From Paraphysomonas bandaiensis (Eukaryota > Chrysophyceae): DNA of 64,000 nt. Within the stretch, counting starts at the first letter, position 1. Each line of letters opens with the position of its first letter. Of the stretch, positions 1 to 9,500 are shown in pieces. A program made the translations under genes and the position numbers. Location: contig CBFFRP010000078.1 in NCBI GenBank assembly GCA_965644295.1, forward strand, positions 124,001 to 188,000, read 5' to 3'. The notes under the pieces were generated by a model, which did not search any database, was not told where the DNA came from, and worked only from the letters and a program-made list of their open reading frames with translations.

Positions 1-171
1 ATTTTTCTTATTTTTATTCATTGCAATATTTAATCATTAGCTATTGAGTAACGCTTTGTACTAATGGTATACATGGTCATGATGATTAAATATTTCAGAT
101 CTATTAACAGCCATATTACAAACTCTAACTGCAAATAGTTTGCAGAAAGTAATAGTACATCTATCGACAGT
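1..171. other. window edge, AT-rich non-coding
   Basis: AT-rich sequence downstream of the Sec20-like gene. No gene or structured element is seen. Confidence 0.4.
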
Positions 172-702
172 TCACAAACTATTTTCAGGGGCATCCAATA
201 CATATTCAGATTCTATAATATCAACACAATTAGAATCAGATGCGGTATTTAAACTACAGAAATTGTCAGAACTCAATTCTTCGGTGGGTTTCAATATTTC
301 ATAACGGGGCGAGGGTGACACTATTTTTTCTTGGAGATTGTTTGGCCGCGCCGAAAACATATTACCAAAGGAAAGCATCAAAAGGGAAAGTAGTCGCAGT
401 CTCTTCGCTACGATATACAGCACTACAGCAAAGAAAAAAACTAATGAGCCCAACAGACTGTATTTTTCCCATATTTCTGCGTTCTTTAAAGAACTGAGAC
501 GCTTTTTACTAGATCCAAGTGCCCCTTTAAGATGATATGAATGTTCCTGTAATGTATCCTTAATAAGATCTCCATCTCTCGTTAGATGATTGACTGCATT
601 TTCTGATCCATGTAATGTCCGCTCAATCACAACTCTTGTGCGTTGAAGGGATTCAGTAACTCCTCTGGCACTCTTAACAGTGTTATTCGATGTAGATGGC
701 AT
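172..702 (-). CDS. Sec20/BNIP1-like Qb-SNARE
   Basis: The 176-aa product matches the C-terminal half of Sec20 (BNIP1), an ER SNARE for retrograde Golgi-to-ER fusion. Seen: an amphipathic SNARE-like helix at about residues 14-75, an aspartate-containing stretch (GDLIKD) where Sec20 proteins carry their unusual central-layer Asp, then a membrane anchor at about 82-98 ending YIVAKRL, close to the YIVKKRL of animal Sec20. Odd points: the roughly 110-residue N-terminal domain of typical Sec20 is missing, and about 75 residues follow the anchor where animal Sec20 ends almost at once. The ATG at 702 is the first in frame; an upstream in-frame TGA closes the frame and no splice acceptor lies just before the ATG, but AG dinucleotides shortly after it could accept an unseen first exon. 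It is divergent from the mastigoneme-like gene, so there is little room for more exons. Confidence 0.65.
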   Translation of the reverse strand: MPSTSNNTVKSARGVTESLQRTRVVIERTLHGSENAVNHLTRDGDLIKDTLQEHSYHLKGALGSSKKRLSSLKNAEIWEKYSLLGSLVFFFAVVLYIVAKRLRLLSLLMLSFGNMFSARPNNLQEKIVSPSPRYEILKPTEELSSDNFCSLNTASDSNCVDIIESEYVLDAPENSL

Positions 703-1100
703 GGAGTAGGGAATATATACGATTCAATCCAACAATTGTAGAGTGAATTAAATATATCTTCACATGTGCCTGATGTGTGAGGAGGGTATATACTAAAGTA
801 TTATATACAGTAGTCCACATCATACAGACTCAGCAGTGTAGGCATATATACGTCATATTCCAATTGTAGAGCTGGAAAAGAGGTACTCTGCACTGTATAC
901 CAACCTACTGTACTTTGTTGTATGGTGTAACTATATACTTCTGCATTCTAATCGTTGATTGGTCAATTTCATTTTGGTGCAGTGTCTCTTCAAGATATCT
1001 CTCGCCTGTTCAAGATTTCATAGTTACGGTGGCAGTTGCAACGCTTTGCAACATCTTTTGTAATCAAATAGACACCAAAATCACAAACATCAAAGTGATC
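703..1100. promoter_or_regulatory. divergent intergenic/promoter region
   Basis: 398 bp between two divergent genes, AT-rich with several TATATA tracts. It presumably holds both promoters. No discrete site can be assigned from sequence alone. Confidence 0.4.
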
Positions 1101-3233
1101 ATGATGAAAACTGCGTTAATTACAGCATTGGCTGCCAATGCCGCCAGCATTGTTAATGCCGAGTGTGCAAATGCATGCAATGGGCACGGAAGTTGCACCA
1201 GTTATGATATGTGCGATTGCAACCGAAACTGGCAGGCTAATGACTGTTCAGAGCGTGTGTGCCAGTTTGGTCTTGCACACGTGGATACCCCAAAGGGAGA
1301 TTTGAACCACGATAATGTCATTGAAGGCCCTGACAATATCATTGTTGAGAATGCCTTTAAGTATCCTTTTGGAACCACTGAGCAGTTTCCCCGCATGCAG
1401 GATTCGGATCTTGCTGACCTCGAGAATTCAGCCCACTACTACATGGAATGCTCTAATAAGGGAACCTGTAACAGAGAAACTGGTACTTGTGAGTGCTTTC
1501 CTGGATATGACGGTGCAGCATGTCAGCGTGCTTCTTGCCCTGGATACCCAGAGTCCTGCTCTGGGCATGGTGTTTGCAAAACCATTCGCCAGTTGGCCAA
1601 TGCCGATTACGGCAATATTTACGAGCTTTGGGACAGAGATGTAACAATGGGGTGTGAGTGTGACAAGGGATTTTATGGTCCTGACTGCTCTTTGAGAGAG
1701 TGCAAGTATGAGATCGACCCTCTATACTATGATGATACCGCTACTATTAAATATTCTGTCTTCGACTTCGCCATCCTCACCACTGGAAGTCTGCAGACAG
1801 ATTTCACCAATGGTATGTCTGATTCTAGCACAGCTTACTGGGCGATCAAGTTCTATGATATGCACGGTGAGGACTGGACTACTAGACCTATTCCTGAGGG
1901 AGCTCAGTGCGCCGAGGTCTTGGATGCCCTGGCTGACCTTCCCAATGATGTTATCCCTAGAATGGATTCCACATGGTGCACGAGAACTGCCAGGGACAAT
2001 GCTGAGAGTCTTGATGGTGGTTTCGATAGCACTGATGCACTTACCTATGATACTGCTCGTCCTATTGCATACCCTCTTGGATTCTGGCTTGCCGATGGTG
2101 TCACACGCAACACAACCTCATTTGATAACGTAGAGGCTCCTGAATTCTCTGGTTACATATACCGCATTCACTTCAACAACAACCCAGGAAAACTTAGACA
2201 ACCTGAGATCGATATCTATCTTGATGGTAAGCGCCCCACTCTCAGCTCAGATCCCGAAAACACTGACGAGATCGTCACGCGTGTGTGGACCGACGGACAG
2301 CAGGGTGAGAACATTGATTACTTCGGCGACCACTGCGATGGTGTCACTGTTACACTGGACTTTACTGATGGAACTGGAACTGTCCTCGCTGGTCTTGATG
2401 CTACTGAGACCGCACTTCTTAAGGCATGTCTCGGAACCTCTGATTTTGATCCCAATAACAATGTTGAGATCTACGACTGGGACCATGGTAGCGAGATGTA
2501 TCCCCATCTTATCAAGCTTGTCCTTTCAGTGACCAGCTCAGCTGATGGAGGGTACTACGCTGCATTATACTACGACGGAACTAACTTTAACCTCCTTAAT
2601 CCCATCCGCGGTCCTGATCAGGACGAGAGTGACATGTTCGAGGTGTACACGACTAAGGGTGTGCTCGCTCGTACGTCCAACAAGACCGAGGCACACTTTG
2701 GATTCGCTTCTCAGGAAATTGTCATGACTAACACAACCTGGGAGTACCATGAGGGTAGGGTATCTTTCGATGGTGATGTTTCTTGCGAGGTCAATGATAA
2801 CAACCGTTACAAGCTTGAGTACATTGACCACTGCTTGAACAAGTCTGATATCATTACTTTCCTTACTTTTGACGATCTCTCCCGTAACCCTCCTCACATT
2901 AACCTTTACACTGTTGAGAAGATCTGGACGAAGCAGTACCAGGCCAACTCTACTGATACCTTCCCCACTCTTGCCAAGGACGTCCATCAACGATTTGGTA
3001 CTCACGTCATCGAGACCGACCTCTCAACTAACTGGGCTGCTGATAATGCCATCGAGCCAAACAACCCTCTGAACTTTAACATCTACAAGTTCTTCCCTGA
3101 TGAGACAAGCAACTACGAGTATGTCGCACAGTGCTCCAATAGAGGAATCTGCAACACTGATGAGGGATTGTGTGAGTGCTTTTCTGGCTACACTGGTGAT
3201 GCTTGCCAGACTCAAGCCAGCCTAGCTGTGTAA
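1101..3233 (+). CDS. SIG1/Ocm-type mastigoneme-like secreted EGF protein
   Basis: A single-exon gene for 710 aa. The frame is open from 915, but the start at 1101 (MMKTALITALAANAAS...) gives a clean signal peptide cleaved near NA-EC at about residue 22. Cys-rich EGF-like modules lie near the N-terminus (ACNGHGSC; ECSNKGTCNRETGTCECF; CSGHGVC; CECDKGFYGPDC), and one more module (QCSNRGICNTDEGLCECF) ends the protein. The layout MECSNKGxC...CQRxxCP...CSGHGxC is that of the stramenopile SIG1/Ocm1 family, which builds tripartite flagellar hairs (mastigonemes); SIG1 itself was found as a sexually induced diatom gene. The middle (about residues 220-660) is Cys-poor, beta-like and carries N-glycosylation motifs. 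Codon use is strongly biased (CTT, GGT, ATC, GAG), unlike neighbouring genes, suggesting high expression. The family call is from motif pattern only; other extracellular EGF proteins remain possible. Confidence 0.7.
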   Translation: MMKTALITALAANAASIVNAECANACNGHGSCTSYDMCDCNRNWQANDCSERVCQFGLAHVDTPKGDLNHDNVIEGPDNIIVENAFKYPFGTTEQFPRMQDSDLADLENSAHYYMECSNKGTCNRETGTCECFPGYDGAACQRASCPGYPESCSGHGVCKTIRQLANADYGNIYELWDRDVTMGCECDKGFYGPDCSLRECKYEIDPLYYDDTATIKYSVFDFAILTTGSLQTDFTNGMSDSSTAYWAIKFYDMHGEDWTTRPIPEGAQCAEVLDALADLPNDVIPRMDSTWCTRTARDNAESLDGGFDSTDALTYDTARPIAYPLGFWLADGVTRNTTSFDNVEAPEFSGYIYRIHFNNNPGKLRQPEIDIYLDGKRPTLSSDPENTDEIVTRVWTDGQQGENIDYFGDHCDGVTVTLDFTDGTGTVLAGLDATETALLKACLGTSDFDPNNNVEIYDWDHGSEMYPHLIKLVLSVTSSADGGYYAALYYDGTNFNLLNPIRGPDQDESDMFEVYTTKGVLARTSNKTEAHFGFASQEIVMTNTTWEYHEGRVSFDGDVSCEVNDNNRYKLEYIDHCLNKSDIITFLTFDDLSRNPPHINLYTVEKIWTKQYQANSTDTFPTLAKDVHQRFGTHVIETDLSTNWAADNAIEPNNPLNFNIYKFFPDETSNYEYVAQCSNRGICNTDEGLCECFSGYTGDACQTQASLAV

Positions 3234-3473
3234 ATCCTTGCTTTCGTATTATCTCATTGAATTTTCATGGTGTCTGGTGAAAAATAGCAACAAATAATAA
3301 TCATCCTTATATTATTTACTATTTTATATTTTACTTTTGGACCGTCGAAACGTGTAAGATATAACTCATAGCATTTCGACTATGAAAGAATTATTTTTCC
3401 TTTTCTATGTAGAATTCAGTTCTATATTCTGAGTTTCTTTATTTGTGTATTTTCCTGTTTTGGTACCTAGATA

Positions 3474-3680
3474 TATTGAAAGTCTTGTTATTTAGCAGTA
3501 GGCGTTGAAAGCCGGCACCCATTAGTGGCTAGTGGAATGCTAGTCATACTAGTTAGACTACTACCCGTAACTAATCAATGCAAACTCTTTTATCCTACTA
3601 TTTGACGCTACAGAAGCTACTTGTGCGACGCCGCAAGCACCAAGGTGCAACCACTTCCGTTCTTTTGTGAGTATAAATTA
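3474..3680 (+). repeat. dispersed repeat family B, copy 1
   Basis: This stretch has a diverged second copy at 30868-31010 (shared core GCTACTTGTGCGACGCCGCA versus GCTGCTTGTGCGACACCGCA) and a shorter relative of its first half at 4404-4490. No coding capacity or terminal repeat was recognised. It is probably an old interspersed element. Confidence 0.6.
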
Positions 3681-4403
3681 ATTCGCCATTAACGTGGACC
3701 CTGGACTCACTGGCGCATGGTACCTAGAACGTAGTCAAGCTACTCAAGCAGTACGTTTTTAAAATTTAGTTTTCAGTTATAGGTTTTAGTGTTACACTTG
3801 TTTTGAATTCGCCAAAAAGTTAAATCAATCTTAATTCACATGCACCAAGTAGTATTGGATTACAAAACACTTTGTGATTTTTGAAGTCTTTCAAATTTGC
3901 ATAGATATTTATTATATTATATATCTTTTTTAATAATCTTTAGCTGTTTTCAAGTTTGTTGTCTTGAAGAATACACACGCATCCGGGATTGGGCCGACCT
4001 CAAAGGCTTCCTGCTGAAGTCCAGCATGCAGGCTGTTCATATTAATCTGGTACTACTACATAGTATGCCCTGCTGCAACTATGCGATTTATGACGTTATG
4101 ATTTATTTCATTCATGTCAACCACTGCTCAACTTCTGTATCTTGATTAGTCATGACGCAATAATTCAGTTTCACAGTTATAGCTATATAGTATCTTTGAT
4201 TACTGACGACATGTTACTGTTTTTCACATTGTATTGTATAGTACTATCTTAAAGAAAACATATGTAATATGTAGTAATGGTAATTCCATTATAATTACCG
4301 GGAACTGGACTACCATTAATGGGTCATTAATGGCTAGTAGGCCCTGTTATACAGTATACAGTACAATGCTTATTAACCATATATTCAAATTAATTATCAG
4401 CGC

Positions 4404-4490
4404 TTATTGAAAGTCTTATTATTAGCAATAGGCGTTAAAATCTGCACCAACTTAGTAGCTAGATGAATGCTAGACAAACTATATTGTATA
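4404..4490 (+). repeat. dispersed repeat family B, partial copy
   Basis: It resembles 3474-3560: both begin TATTGAAAGTCTT, then run GCA(A/G)TAGGCGTT and end in GAATGCTAG. It is truncated relative to copy 1. Confidence 0.55.
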
Positions 4491-4543
4491 CCCTAGATAG
4501 TTTAATATATAATCAAGCATGAATTTATTTTAGAAATGCTTAA

Positions 4544-5887
4544 TTACAATGGCTTGTTAATATCCGCGAACGCCACATTGAACTGCTTCTTTTTTCTCTC
4601 TTCCTCTAATAGCACCGTTCGTACTACCTCCGCCCGACCCTTCAGTATTTCATTCACAGAACGCACGCAATCCGCTAGTTGTGTCGCAACGTTTAGTTCG
4701 GCGTTTACAGAAGTAGTTATAACATGCGGATACAAGGCATGCAAGCGTGATACAAGGTAGCTAATGTACACTGAACTTCCTGGAGCTGTTAAAAGCTTGT
4801 CTGCTGTCACCACATCTTCATTGCGGTCAGAAGAAGGTGTATCCACTTCCTGATGACAGATTGGACACTCCCTGCCCTTGGAGGTCACCAAGCTCTGTAT
4901 GCAGTTCATGCAGTAGATATGGTGGCATCGCAGTTTCATTGGTATCCTACGCGCTCTTCCTATTGATGGTGATGCAGAATCCATGTATTCAACATCTTTG
5001 GTGTTAATGAAGCTGGACAACTCATCTTCTAGTTTCATATCGATATCCGTATTATCAGCGGTAGTGTCCACCACCTCATTACTCTCATCCTTGATATTAC
5101 TCGTGCTTGATGATTCTTCAAATGGGTCAAGGCACATTGGACAACATATAATGCCTTTGCTTGTCTCCAGGGTTTTAATCACTCGCCTAAGTGCAGCGTA
5201 GCCCTTCTTGACATTTTTATCTTGCTTACTGCTCACAAGAGCACATATCGCGAGGCTGAGAAAGAGTACCCCCAGCACCCACGGCCCCACCTTCAGCGCC
5301 ACATACCGTCGCTTGTCGACTTTTTTCTGTGCATTTGTGGTTTCTGTTGGGCCTCTAGCAATTAGCATATTTAGTTCGTTCATTGCCATTTCAATAGCTG
5401 GTCCATAATCTCCAGACTTCAAGTGGGGGACCATATGAGAAGCTACTTGATTGACCTCAATACTGGAGAGTTTATCCTGAATTCCAGCGCCAAGAGAAAT
5501 GTGTACCACACGATCAGATATGGAAAGAAACACAAGAACCCCATTGCGCATAGGAGAGTCACCTACTCCCCATGTCTCTAAAAGGGTATCCGCATATCTC
5601 TCAGCATCAGCGTTTACAGATGATGTGAATGAGCGTACCATTGATGGAATAACCACAACTGCAAACTCAACATCCCAAATTGAAGTAGCGAATTGTTCTA
5701 TATCATTCTTAGCTTCAACTGGAATTAGTTCAGCAATATCACATATCATTGACCGTTCAACCCCTCGTCTTCCACACATATCAGGTTGTTTCATAGGGTT
5801 CGGTATATCTGCTATATCAATAGAGTATACCGTATCGCTATTCACATATAAAATGCATAAGAAGATAATAAATAGAATACCCTGCAT
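4544..5887 (-). CDS. TPM-domain membrane protein with C-terminal RING finger
   Basis: Single exon, 447 aa. Domains in order: signal peptide at about 1-17; TPM (TLP18.3/Psb32/MOLO-1) domain at about 38-175, with the typical core RNGVLVFLSISDRVVHIS-LG-G; membrane helix at about 201-220; then a RING finger with C249-x2-C252, a roughly 65-residue acidic insert, C321-x-H323-x2-C326-x2-C329 and C341-x2-C344; and a helical C-terminus. Expected topology is TPM domain in the lumen or outside and RING in the cytosol, which fits a membrane-anchored E3 ubiquitin ligase. TPM domains occur in photosystem II repair proteins and membrane proteins; a TPM-TM-RING order is uncommon in my knowledge. The insert inside the RING exceeds the usual 9-39 residues. 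Divergent from the myosin gene. Substrate and membrane are unknown. Confidence 0.75.
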   Translation of the reverse strand: MQGILFIIFLCILYVNSDTVYSIDIADIPNPMKQPDMCGRRGVERSMICDIAELIPVEAKNDIEQFATSIWDVEFAVVVIPSMVRSFTSSVNADAERYADTLLETWGVGDSPMRNGVLVFLSISDRVVHISLGAGIQDKLSSIEVNQVASHMVPHLKSGDYGPAIEMAMNELNMLIARGPTETTNAQKKVDKRRYVALKVGPWVLGVLFLSLAICALVSSKQDKNVKKGYAALRRVIKTLETSKGIICCPMCLDPFEESSSTSNIKDESNEVVDTTADNTDIDMKLEDELSSFINTKDVEYMDSASPSIGRARRIPMKLRCHHIYCMNCIQSLVTSKGRECPICHQEVDTPSSDRNEDVVTADKLLTAPGSSVYISYLVSRLHALYPHVITTSVNAELNVATQLADCVRSVNEILKGRAEVVRTVLLEEERKKKQFNVAFADINKPL

Positions 5888-6508
5888 TAGATCAATGATC
5901 TTTTATAGACAGAGAACGTTATATATATAGAACACGAACACTGATAGCTCTATAGCATCTAGCTTTAACTATATAAGACTTATGGACACGTATATGTATG
6001 TACTCTGTATCTGCTGTATACAAGCACAATGGGCAAATGCAGAAACTGAAAGATGTATCTGTATCACACGTCTTGGATCTCTTGTACATCTCCTACTGAT
6101 GATGATATCCCTAAAAAATGCCAACATATACTCATTTCAAATTTTCATGACCAGAAACACGCTTCGGAAACTGATAAACGAACCAAAAATTCACAATTTT
6201 TAGATCTATATATACAGCAGTATATACACCATATTTCATGTCCACCACAAGTTGTTTCCTGCTGCTACTGATTTCGTCATAGGTACACTATATACTGTAT
6301 ATATTGCCTATATATATCCCACATATGGTATATTACTATCTATTGATCGCCAACAACATACGCATACACTACAAGCAATATCAGTTTAGTTTTTTTTGGT
6401 ATGTTGTGAGTATGTTGGTTGCTTATATTGCTATATATGCATAGTATTATCATGCTTTAACTACGACGTCATGACTTCTATTTAGTTATTGCACAACTCA
6501 ATTGAGTA
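5888..6508. promoter_or_regulatory. divergent intergenic region TPM-RING / myosin
   Basis: 621 bp, AT-rich with TATATA tracts. Short frames here have no recognisable domain. It likely contains both promoters. Confidence 0.4.
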
Positions 6509-9500
6509 ATGGAGGTTGGCGTTGCTGTGTGGGTGAAAGGTAGTGGGACCTATGAGGGCTGGTTACCTGGCACTGTATGTAGCAAGGTAGTATTATTATA
6601 TTAATAGTAACTCATGTTTATAATCTATTCCTATATAGGAGTCAGATAAGATTACTGTTCGTATAGATGACTCTACTGAAGAATTAATATTCCCGTAAGT
6701 TCAAATGAATGTCTGCATAGAGAGAATCGATAACATCTTTATGTTCATTTATTATCTGCAGTGTCAAAGAAGATAACGATGATTTGAACGATGTTAAACT
6801 TCGTAATGATCCGAATGAAGTGGATGTCGACAATTTAATAAATCTACCTTACCTCCATGAGCCAGCAATACTGTACTGCTTGGAGAATCGCTATGCTGAA
6901 AGTGATATATATACGTATACTGGCCCCATTCTCATCGCCGTGAATCCATTTAAACGGGTTCCACTGTACACTTCCCAGATTCTAGAGATGTATTATAACC
7001 TGGGGTTATTGAAATCTCAGGGTATTGAGAACGCAAGTCCGTTGCCGCCGCATGTTTACGCAATTGCCGATGCGGCCTACCGTGATATGATGGCAGTGAT
7101 ACTCAACGGGAGCGGGGCAAGTGGTGTATCTTCAGCCGATCAGGCAATTCTTATCAGTGGAGAGAGTGGAGCGGTTAGTATATACACATCTGTTTACTTC
7201 ATAAGCACATATCGTTTTATGAATAATTTTCTCGCAAACTCTTTATGACAGCTCTATATTTGTTTAATTATTTACACTCGTATTCGAACTTTTAATAATT
7301 TTTTTCATTATAGGGGAAAACCGAGTCCACAAAAATTGTGCTCCGCTATTTGACTACTGTGGGCAGTTCCACCGGGTCTGTGGATATCCAATCCGGATCC
7401 ATCATGGACAAAGTGTTACAGTCAAATCCCATCCTCGAGGCCTTCGGAAATGCGAAAACCATTCGGAACGACAACTCTTCTCGATTTGGAAAATTTATAG
7501 AGCTCAATTTTTCTCGAAGAGGCCACTTAATCGGTGGGACAATTCGCACATATCTCCTAGAGAAGGTTCGTCTGCCTTTCCAGCAAGTTGGTGAGCGAAA
7601 CTTTCATATATTTTACCAAATGCTCGCGGGGGGGACATTTGAGGAGCGACAAAAATGGAGGGTAGAGAATATAGAAGATTTATATTACGTCAACCAGGGA
7701 GGAGTGTTTGAGCTACAGTGGGTTGACGATAACGAGGAATTCCACGATATGAAAAAAGCACTTCGTGTGCTAGGGTTTGAGGAGGAGTTCCAGGTGTCGT
7801 TGCTGAATGTGATGGCTGGTCTACTGCACCTGGGGCAGCTACGGTTTGTTGCGGATGAAGATGGAGAAGGCTCAGAGCTAGCCGACGACCCGGCTGTCAC
7901 ATCTAGTCTAGAAGCAGTTGCGGACCTGTGTGGTGTCCCAGTGGATGCTCTCAAGCATGCGATTACAATCCGCATTATTACTGCGCGAAATGAAACGTAT
8001 GAGAAAAAACTTACTCCAGGACAGGCATCTGATGCTAGAGATGCCCTCGCGAAAGCACTGTATGGAAAGATATTCGACTGGATAGTCGCCACCATTAATC
8101 GATCCATACAGGTCGAGAAAAAACAAGTAAGAGCGGACATCGGAGTTCTAGATATATTTGGCTTCGAGTGCTTCAAGCTGAACTCGTTTGAGCAGTTGTG
8201 CATTAACTATACAAATGAGACACTGCAGCAGCAATTTAATCAGTTCGTTTTTAAAATGGAACAGGCTGAGTATCAGAAGGAAAAGATTGAGTGGAGTTTT
8301 ATAGAATTCCCTGATAACCAAGACTGTCTTGATTTGATAGAGCACAAGCAAACTGGTATTATTGCCATGCTGGACGATGAATGTCGATTACCGAAAGCTA
8401 GTGATGACAAATTTCACTCCCGTTTGGTGAAGTCTATGGACAGCCATGGAAGATTCTCATGTACTGCTGCTCAGAAAAGAAATGGCGATTTCTGTGTTAA
8501 CCACTATGCCGGTCCCGTTGTATACAGTACTGCTTCTTTCGTCGAGAAAAATAAGGACGAATTTCCTCGTGAGGCAACTTCTCTTTGCCAGGGTTCCAGC
8601 GATCCTCTTATCAGTCATATTTTCAATCAGAACTCTCCACCGAAGGGAAAACAGCCAGATACCATCCCACGTTCACAGTCAGGTCGCGTGCAAGCTTTGA
8701 GTGTTGGGTCACAGTTTCGAGAACAGTTGCATTCACTCATGGACAAGATTTATACGACCAAGCCGCATTATATCCGTTGCTTGAAGCCGAATGACCAGAA
8801 CGTGCCAGATTCGTTTGATAGGCTAAGAACCACAGAGCAACTGAGATATGGTGGTGTGCTCGAAGCAGTCCGAGTGGCAAGGTCTGGCTTCCCGGTGCGT
8901 CTATCTCATGTGGACTTCTTTGCCCGCTATCGTCCATTAGCCAATCCTTTCAGCCCATTAACGGCAACATTGCCACGGGTTCTTTCGCATGGAGTATCTA
9001 AGAATGCCCGCGGAGATGTAGAAGACGCGAAGGTGATGTGTGAGCGGCTTTTAACAGTATTGTGGGACGCAACTGTGCCAGGTGTGCATATTGGTGTATC
9101 CTTAAGTGTTATCTTACACGTGATTTTTTCTCTCGATGTACAGGAGAAGAAGAGGAGGAGGCCGTCACCGCTGCGAAAAAGAAGTCTGGAAAACCACAGC
9201 GCCGTTGTAGTCGTGTGGAAGACATGCTATCATGGAAGGGTAAAGGAGACATTGCAAGAGAAAGTGTCCAACTTGGCCTTACCAAAGTTTTTCTTCGAAA
9301 GGTTGCGCACGATATCCTTGAGGCGCGGCGCTCTCGACGACTTCTGAGTGCTGCGAATAAAATTCAGACTTGTTATCGCGGATACCTGCAGAGGTCCTGG
9401 TACTTGTCGTGTTTACGTTCCACACTCTTGGTGCAAAGGGTTTATAGAGGAATGATGGGGCGAATGAAAGCCCTGATGGTTCGACTCAACAAGGCCGCTT

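Larger units (their letters stand above)
3234..4543. other. intergenic region with repeats, possible gene fragment
   Basis: About 1.3 kb without a convincing gene. It holds two relatives of repeat family B (3474-3680, 4404-4490). Between them an 82-codon frame on + (3897-4145) contains a hydrophobic start and a polar run around EEYTRIRDWADLKGF that looks somewhat protein-like. I cannot assign it; it may be a captured exon or chance. Confidence 0.35.
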
